Shown: positions 27,201-36,211 of the stretch, piece by piece
Position numbering within the stretch: position 1 is the stretch's first letter
How the letters are laid out: every line of letters starts with the position of its first letter
Assembly (NCBI RefSeq): GCF_964275005.1
Contig: NC_092685.1
Span: 35,805,018-35,869,017 of the forward strand
Source: Diadema setosum
Lineage: Eukaryota > Echinodermata > Echinoidea > Diadematoida > Diadematidae
Length of the DNA stretch: 64,000 bases
Direction of reading: 5' to 3'
Translations under genes and position numbers: made by a program
The notes under the pieces: model-generated
Database searches by the model: none
The model's input: only the letters and a program-made list of their open reading frames with translations
Told to the model about the DNA's origin: nothing

Positions 27201-28684
27201 AGACTATATGGGTAAGATTAGATTTTTCCATTTTTGCCTCTTTCGTCAATAATGTCAGATTCACCACCGGTGCTGAGTCCCTGTCGCGAGCTGTTCCTCT
27301 GGGCAGTCCTGCAAGACCGCGTTGAGACCGCCCAGCTGTTCTGGGAAGAGGGTAAAGCGTGGATGGGTGGAGCACTCGTTGCTACCCGCATCATGCGATC
27401 CATGCACCATCTCGAGACGGAACCGCAGAAGTTGGCGGATCTTCAGGACCACTTGAGGTAAGATCAAGAGTCAAGAGTGACCGTAAAGCATATCCTCATG
27501 GTTACACTCATTGTTATCTATTCGTGGAGGTATTTAATGAGCTGAATCTATTGTTTTTAGCGTCCCTACAAATTGTTGTGCACTATGGACACAACAAAAC
27601 CCTGTACCTTTGATAAAAAGTGTTTTATATAGAATATTAAGTTACCTATACAATGTTCTACTGGGCCCCATTTCATAAAAAGTTGATATGATAGCAACTC
27701 TTGCTGGAGTGGTAATTGTCATGGTAACGACAAGAATCCAGCTTCCTGATTGGCTGTTGCTATTGGAAGTTGCCATTCCAGCAAGAGTTGCTATCTTAAC
27801 ATCTTTTACGAAATGGGGCCCTGATCTCTCAGTCTCATTCCATTCATGAGTTTGTGTATCAAGGGAAATAGTGCAATACTGTAGCAATATCTTTGTCATT
27901 ATTCTATGCAAATTAGATGAGTATGATCAGGATAAAAAGATAAACTTTTTGTGAACATAATCATATAAACATTTTCAAAATCTTCAAGCTCACAAGGAAA
28001 ATGGTAGAGGCGCATGTTGAAATTTCAAAGTGACCTGTTTTTTTTATGTTTTTCATTAATTTTAGAATTTATGCATACGTTACTTTCATACAAGAGTCGA
28101 CCATAGTACTAGTACTTCAAGTGGATCTGAACGCAGAAACGCACAAATAAAAACAAACTACCTCACCGATCACATTTTTGTTCCTGATAATTTGATTATA
28201 ATGATCATGATGATGATGATAATGATAATAAAAAATAATTATAATTATAATAATGATAATAACAATCATCATGATAATAATGATAATGATACCGGTAATT
28301 ACATTCATTATAATCACCATTGTTATTATTATTATTGTTATTTTTTTCATTGTCATTATTATCATCATCATCATCATCATCATTACTTTTATTATTATTA
28401 TTATTGTAACCATTACTTATCGTCAGTACTATTGTTCTCGTCACTACGATGGCTGCAGAACCTACGAGAAACTGGCACTAGGAGTCCTCGACGACTGCTA
28501 CCGGGAGGACCGTCGGAGGACTTCCCTGCTCCTCATCCGTGAGATGCCGGAGTGGGGCAACGTGTCCTGTCTGTGTCTGGCCGCTGCAGCCCATGACAAA
28601 CATTTCATCGCCCACCCAGCAGTGCAGAACGTGCTCAATGACCTGTGGATGGGAAGAATATCTCGACAAAATGGTCTCCTCAAG
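12855..28684 (+). CDS. TRPM: TRPM cytosolic N-terminal melastatin homology module
   Basis: The first eleven confident exons encode roughly residues 1-565. The SLOG-like nucleotide-fold part gives [10 protein letters not shown] at about 23-32, [12 protein letters not shown] at about 61-72, YALLTTDGG and later [20 protein letters not shown] helical and ankyrin-like part follows, with LLAEYKWK-like [17 protein letters not shown] around 331-345, [19 protein letters not shown], and [20 protein letters not shown]. In TRPM channels this part assembles the cytosolic ring and binds regulators. The first intron (13036-20919) is by far the longest and holds most of the mobile elements. Domain names rest on motif recognition and not on a profile search. 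Confidence 0.88.
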
Positions 28685-29986
28685 GTCTGTTCTCATCCAA
28701 TCCTACAATGTGATTGGCTTACTGCTTGCCCATTGTTTTGAGCAATGGATTTATTATGTTCAACTGCGTCTTTCATATGATCACTATCATTGAATGACTG
28801 AGTGCTGTTTCTTTTTCAACTGAATGTTACACGACTTTCGCTCATTGCTGCTTTCAAACTGCAGTCTTCACCTCTTGTAAATCATCTGTTTCGTGATGTA
28901 AAGCAATTACCAAAATTACTTGTGACAAACTTTTTGAATGGAAAGTATTCAAATCACTATGATTCAAAAGAGACTTGTGCATAACATGTTTCTAATCATT
29001 ATTGTTTTTAATGTCGCTTTTGTTGACTTAATCTTGAATGATAAGCCTGAGAAAAATGCCATTATGACTCTTTATTTACCGACAGACGTGGCTGGCTACA
29101 TTCTTTCCTCCATTCGCCCTCACTGGAATCCGGTTTGTTGACGAGGAAAAAGACAGGCAGTACAGCGTGACGCTACAGGTACATTCTTCGAGTACAGTAA
29201 TGAATTCACAATGTACTGATTTTTCCTAAAACAGAAACTTCTGCGAATACTGGATCTTTATCGCCTACTGCAGGTCACTTCAATGTTTTGAAGCTGTTTT
29301 TTTTTCAAGTGACCAATTTAACCTTGTTGCGCCGTATCTTGAATAATTAAACAAACGCAACCTATTCATAGTTACCACTCAGAGTTCTGATTATTACGCA
29401 GTTACATGTATGAGTAATTCCATATTTCAGCATATTATCCACTTAATGGTTGTATTAACATATACGAACCGTACCGATGTATCTTCCAAGTGCATTGCGC
29501 TTACGATAGTTGTAAACTTTGTTTTGTAGACGAAAGCATCGAAGTCGAGAGCCTGTGGTCGATTTAATTTCGATGAGGATGACGACGAGGATGCTAGCCA
29601 GATGAATCGAGCGAGACGGGACTCAATAATCAGCGACTCGGGAAGCGTCGTCTTCAATTCGGTGACATTCACGCCCAACAGTCCGGCGCCCAATTTTACG
29701 TGAGCTTTAAACTTAGTGTATTCCCTATCTTTTTTTTTTTCTTCTCAACACCATCTGAGTAACAAGTATCAATGTGGTGATGGCAGCAGGTGTGGTTAAA
29801 GCACAAAGCAGTAGTAACATTAGTGGCAGTAGTAGTAGTAATGTAGTAGTAGTGATTGTGGCGGTAGTCATGGTGTTGGTGATGTGGTGGTAGTAGTAGC
29901 GGCGGTAGTGTAGTCGTAACAGAGGTAATAGCGGTACACATAGCGATACTAGGCCGCCTAGCGTAGTAGAAGTAGTAGTAGTAGTC

Positions 29987-30025
<39 letters not shown>

Positions 30026-30091
30026 ATAGTAGTAGTAGCAGTAGTATAGTAGTAGCAGCAGGTAGTAGTAGTTTATAGTAGTATAGTAATA

Positions 30092-30144
<53 letters not shown>

Positions 30145-31615
30145 TTGTGGTAGCAGCAGGTAGTAGTAGTAGTAGTAGTAGTATAGTAGTAGTAGTATAG
30201 TAGTAGTAGCAGTAGTAGTAGCAGTGGTAGCAGTAATAGCCGTAATATATAGTTGTAATAGTATTATTAATGAGTGTAGAAAATATTAATACACTGCCTT
30301 GTACTTCTTGAAATGTTGCCCACTGTTATCTTTATCTTCATTGCTACTTTTGTTATGTTCATCATCACCATCATCAGTAACAGTAAGTATTAGTGTTTGC
30401 TGTCGTGAAATTGGGCTGCAAAAACAAACAAACAAACAAACAAACAAACAAACAAACAAACAGATATCTTCTTAATCTCCGATCTTCAGCTTTTGTTGTG
30501 TAAATCTATCATAAACAATACGATATTTTGTCTGTCTTCCATTCATGATCCTGTAACATGTAAACTAATATGGCATGTCGTTTTACAAGTGTGAATGACT
30601 ATATTCTCAATCCACATAATCTATTATATTTTGCTGGATTAGTTGCCTGGATTGTATGGAGTTCACCCTTGCCATGAATATGTCACAAAGCGATGTTCAA
30701 TAATCGTCCCACGAATGTCATGCTATGGAAATATGTGATTTAACCCTCACTAGGCCGGGCTGTTTAGGTACATTTGTGTCATGGGAAAAATTTTAAAGTA
30801 TTTGATTGTTATATGAATTTCGTATGTATTTCGATGTTTTTTGGACTTTATATTTTTCATTGTTTTTTCGATGAAATTTGTCCCGGACATTGTTCCGAAC
30901 AGGAAAATATTATGTTATCAATTGATTTTAATCAATAAAACTCCAAAATAATCATGCTTTTATGAACATTGCCTGTAAGTACAGTTTGCATTCAAATTGT
31001 ACACGAATTCACGTTTTTGAGCAATTTTTGGTCTGACATACATGTACATAATTATGCGCAACTTCGGAACCGCGCACCCGGGCATCGCAAATTCGGTGTC
31101 AAAAGATGCGGGAGACTCGAAAGAAAAAAAGTCATGAACATCGAAGCGATAGCTTTTCGCGATAGCGATACATCGCGGAACGTCGGGGGGGGGGGGGGGG
31201 GGGGCGGCTAGGGTTAGCCCCCCCCCCCCCCCGGTCTAGTTAGGGTTAAGACATGGGATTTATTTCTATATATTTTTATATCTTGATATCTGTCTTTGCG
31301 AAGCCTGCTACCTCTAGATGACATCTTCAAACACAAGACGGTCAACATGGACGCCTTCGTCCGACAGGAGGAGAATAACAGGGTTCCCCTCACTAAACGC
31401 ATCCCGCTCTTCCTTAGCGCTCCCGCCATCAACTTCAGATACTACGTGGTATGTTGTCTCTTTTCACGGTGAAGTCTCATTTAATTCGTGATGATTGCGA
31501 AAAAAAAAATATGGAAACATGAATGTGAAAGTCATGCTTTGATCAACTTGAAGTTGGACTACATTTCCCGCGCTGCAACAACAACAAAATATGCCGTGGC
31601 GGGATTGCGATTTTT

Positions 31616-31646
<31 letters not shown>

Positions 31647-34600
31647 GAGTGTGTTTTTGTTTTTGTTTTGTAATAATAATAATAATACATAATACATACA
31701 ATTTCTATAGCGCCGTTCTCCACTTTGATTAAATGCTCAAGGCGCTTTACAATTATTGTACATCAAAGCAAACAGACTGAAGATACAAGTACATCACCGT
31801 AATAGAAGATGAAGAAGCAGAAGACATGAAAGTCTGTCTTCAAAAGACACTGGTCTTCAAAATGCACTGCTAAACAAATAGGATTTTAAATTACTCCTGA
31901 AAGATGTTATAGAGCCTGAGTCTTTCAGCTCACGAGGAAGTGAATTCCACAGTGTTGGTCCAGCGTGAGCGAAAGCTCGTTCCCCCCAAGATTTCCTAGA
32001 AAACGGAATATGTAAGAGACCTGAAGTTGAGGATCGAAGAGTTCGTGAAGGTTGGTATTGACGAAACAAACAAACATTGTAATCAGGAGCTGTTCCCTCA
32101 ATAACGTGATAAACCAAAAGAAGTATCTTAAACCGAATACGCTCCTGTACAGGCAACCAATGAAGACTCTTCAGGATAGGTGTGATATGACTGCGTTTAC
32201 TTGACAAAGAAACAATACGTGCAGCGGCATTTTGTAGCTTTTGTAATTGGGCAATTTGCGAGTTTGGTAGATTGAAAAACAAACCATTACCGAAATCAAG
32301 GCGTGAAGAAATAAGTGCATGAACAAGTTTTTCCGTGGCAGAGCGAGTCAAATACTTGCGAATAAAACCAATATTGCGCAATTGATAACGGACTGATTTA
32401 GAAATGTTGGTGATTTGATCAGACAAAGCCATGTGAGAGTCAAACACAACACCCAGATTGTGACATGACTTTGACAGAGGAATATCATTACCTACAATCG
32501 AAATACAATTAATATCCAACTTATTCAAGTGAGATTTAGAACCAAAAAGGATAAATTCACACTTGCTGTGGTTTAGAGATGAGTTAGACCTCATCCAAGC
32601 ATCAATATCAGTGATGCAATTTTCTAGACAGCGCAGTGCATAAGATGCTTGGATTTGATGTGGTGGAAAAGATACAAAAACTTGTATATCGTCTGCATAT
32701 AGATGATACCGAACAGAATGCCTTTGTAAACAAAGAAGCGCTTTTGAAACGGAGTAACATTGACAATAGAGTATGAAATAGTCGTTTACGAGACTACTGC
32801 ATAAAGTAGTTATTGCTGATTTATTACAAAAAAAAAAACTTTCAAAACAAGTTGCTACACCTAGAACAAACCGAAGATAATATATGTTTAAAACTCTCAC
32901 AAGCAGTGAATGGCATACGATGTAAGATCAGAGACACTACCAATTAAATACGATAATGCCGATATTGCTAATAGAAGAAGTCTATGGTATGTTTTAGGTT
33001 GTTTTCTTTTTCATGCACGTGTCGCAGATGTCCCATCTGGTGTTCCTGGTCTTGTTTAGCTACGTAATCCTGTGTGACTTCCACCCAGAGCCTTCACTGT
33101 CCGAGTACGTACTCATCGGCTGGGTCTGTACGCTCATTATAGAGACCCTCAGACAGGTGAGAACACTGTTCAGACGAAAGGCACAAAACGGGTCTATGTG
33201 TGTGCGTGTGTCTGTGCTCAGACACAAGACTTGAGATCTTATTGCTATTGAGTATCACTTTTGTATGGAAAGAGTGATGTTGCTGCAATTTAAATATGAC
33301 CATTGTATTCGTCTTCATTCTTCACCTACTCTCTTTCCTTTTGCCATAAGGCAAACATATTCATTATGAAACTTCATGAACTCGCGCATTGTTTTTCCCC
33401 CATTTTTGCGGTGCTTTGTGACACTCGTATACAGTCGCCCATAATAAGGTACTCCTCCATTATGAGGGCGTATTCAGATTGAGGCCTCGTTGCTGGTTCA
33501 TTGATTGTGAATTATCTTATGCACGTTTCAATTTTGTTACTTCTTTTTTGTTTTTGTTTTGTTTATCCGGCGGAAATAGATGATTTCGATCGGGGGATTC
33601 TTCAACTGCCGCAAGTTCTTTCACTCGTGGCTGCGCAATTACTACTACTTGGTGGACACGCTCACGATGGTCCTATTTTCAGCCGGCACCGTTCTCCGTC
33701 ACTTTCCAGGATACCTGGAGGCGGCGCGCATCTTGCACTCGTTGACTCTCATTCTGTTCTACATCCGCCTCCTCCACATCTTCTCCGTCAACAAGCACCT
33801 CGGGCCAAAACTCATCATGATCATGAAAATGGTAATGATAAAGTGGCAGCCGTCACTATTTTAATGTAATTGAGTCGGTCAACATGGATTTCCCAAAGCC
33901 CCAAAGGAAAATTCTGGTAACGAAAAGGTATTTTGGAAAAAAAAAGGAAGAAAACAAAACAAAATAAAACAAAAACGCCTGTCCGGTGATCAGGGGGTCG
34001 TTGGTTCGAATCCAGCCTGAGTATGTATGCCCATGATTTTTATCATGGCTACTAATAAAACACCGTAGGGCAATTTGTCAATCAGTTGCATAAAACAAAA
34101 AACAAAACATTTACCATGGGAAGTTTATTCTTAAGGACTCAAATCTAATTTCATCATAACTGACGCCCTAATAGTATAGGATTTTAAAGCCTGCATTCCA
34201 CTCCCCCGTTCCCCGACAAAACAAAGAGAACAAGAAAGATAGGAGTGATACTTTATTTCGGTGCCATTTCGGACATGGGATGCTGTTGTTATATAGTCTA
34301 GTGATTATTCTTCGTGGTGGTGGTCGTATACTTGGCATAGTGGTAGTAGTGGTGTTTAGCTTTGTTTCTACAAATGGCAGCTTCTATTCCTGCGTGTTGA
34401 ATATCGTTTACAGATCAACGACTTGCTGGTGTTTATCTGTATTCTGATGGTATTCCTCGTGGCTTACGGTATCGCCGTCCAGGCCGTCCTCTTCCCCCAC
34501 GTCACCGACCCGGCAGAGCTGCTTCGGGGCATCTTCTACTACTCCTACTTTCAGATCTACGGAGAGCTTTTCCTCGAGGAGATCGCAGGTAAGGGACGCG

Positions 34601-36145
34601 GGTAGACAGGTGAATTTAAGAAAGTAAGTGAATAGATAAATGGAAAGATGGATATGGAAAGGCAGATAGACAGACCTATAGAAAAGATTTATTGATACAA
34701 GACAGGCAAACAGATCAAAAGCGGGGCATTGCATTTTGTGAAGTACAAGGACTGGCAAGTGTTGTAATGTGCGTTACAGCTGCAGTTTCTAGCTTCAGCA
34801 CTATTTTAGATAATTATGTTCTCTATAGATTATTTATTGTAAGATACCAACATCTCATAGTAAAAAAACAAAACAAAACAGTAATCTTTGACGTGATTTC
34901 AGTCACAACCATCACTAGTCTTCAATGTGTCATCCAAAGTCTGCGATTTGGACTGTGCTTTATGCTTTGTCTATCAAAACGCACCCATATAAGGAAGATT
35001 TGCTGTTGTTCATGTACATGAAAGGTGATAACTGCTCGAATGATGACCCCAGGATGCCGCCCTGCCCAGCCAACAGCACGTTTGGTGTCATCATCCTAGC
35101 GGTCTATCTGTTCATCAGCAACGTTATGCTGCTCAACCTTCTCATTGCCATGCTCAAGTAAGTATTCGAAGCGTTGCCGCTTCAATTACCATCGATAGGT
35201 CGTAATAAGGTTAGAAACACAGATATACACTTTTAGCTTATCTGCATGTATTATCTTTTGGCCAATAATATCATGACCTTTCCAAGCGGGAAAATAGGAC
35301 AAAGGGAGGAAAGCTATCTTGATCGTTTACAGGATCACTCGTTCCCAAAAAGGAAACCACCATCACCGCTATCAACACTTGTTCCCGTTCATTTGCAGCT
35401 ACACATTTGCCCAGGTTCAGGAGAACACGGACGTGGTGTGGAAATACCAGCGGTACTCACTAATCAAGGACTACTACAACCGACCCGTCTTGGCCCCGCC
35501 TTTCATCATCATCAGTCACTTCCTCATCTTCTGCAGCTTCATCCTCCGATGCTGGTGCGGATGCTGTGACCGCTTCGCTGTCTCAAGGAGTCTCAGTGAG
35601 TCTCTTGACAGTCACACCAAGGCACTGGGCCTTGTGAATAAATACCCATTCACTAAAAGATGCTATGGATGTCCCTATAAAAGTCTATATTGACGATATA
35701 ATGATACAGGCAAGCCACTGTCTGCCTGTCTGTCTCCGCATGAAAGAAAGACTGTCACGGGGTAGGACTAGACCACCGTCCTTAAGGTTCAGGGTTAACT
35801 ATATCATGTCTGCAGAGGTCAAGTTGTATTCACCTTTAAGTACAGACGCGACGAACAGATTGCGATATGCTCCAAGGTTGTAACAATATTCGTGGAAGCA
35901 AACATAAATAAGCATAATGCATTCAGTTATTTTATGAAGAGATACAATGTATGTCTTTAGAAGACTTTTCTCATGAAACCAAACAGTGCCGGGAAGACAG
36001 TGCTAAAATTTCTAGAATGATGATTCATCACAAAGTGGAATCGCTGTTAATGATAAAAGGCGATTGTCATATATTCCAGATTTTCTAGGGATTCCGGTCC
36101 TAGATTCATGCTCAAAGAGCAGTAAAACTTCCTCCCACACACGCA

Positions 36146-36211
<66 letters not shown>

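Noticed and set aside
28117..28741. Overlapping frames on both strands rich in H, N, D and I
   Set aside because: They come from the trinucleotide tract; only the part from 28459 is the real TRPM exon, in its own frame.
33501..33869. 122-codon + strand frame
   Set aside because: It is a shadow of the TRPM exon at 33580-33831 in the wrong frame.
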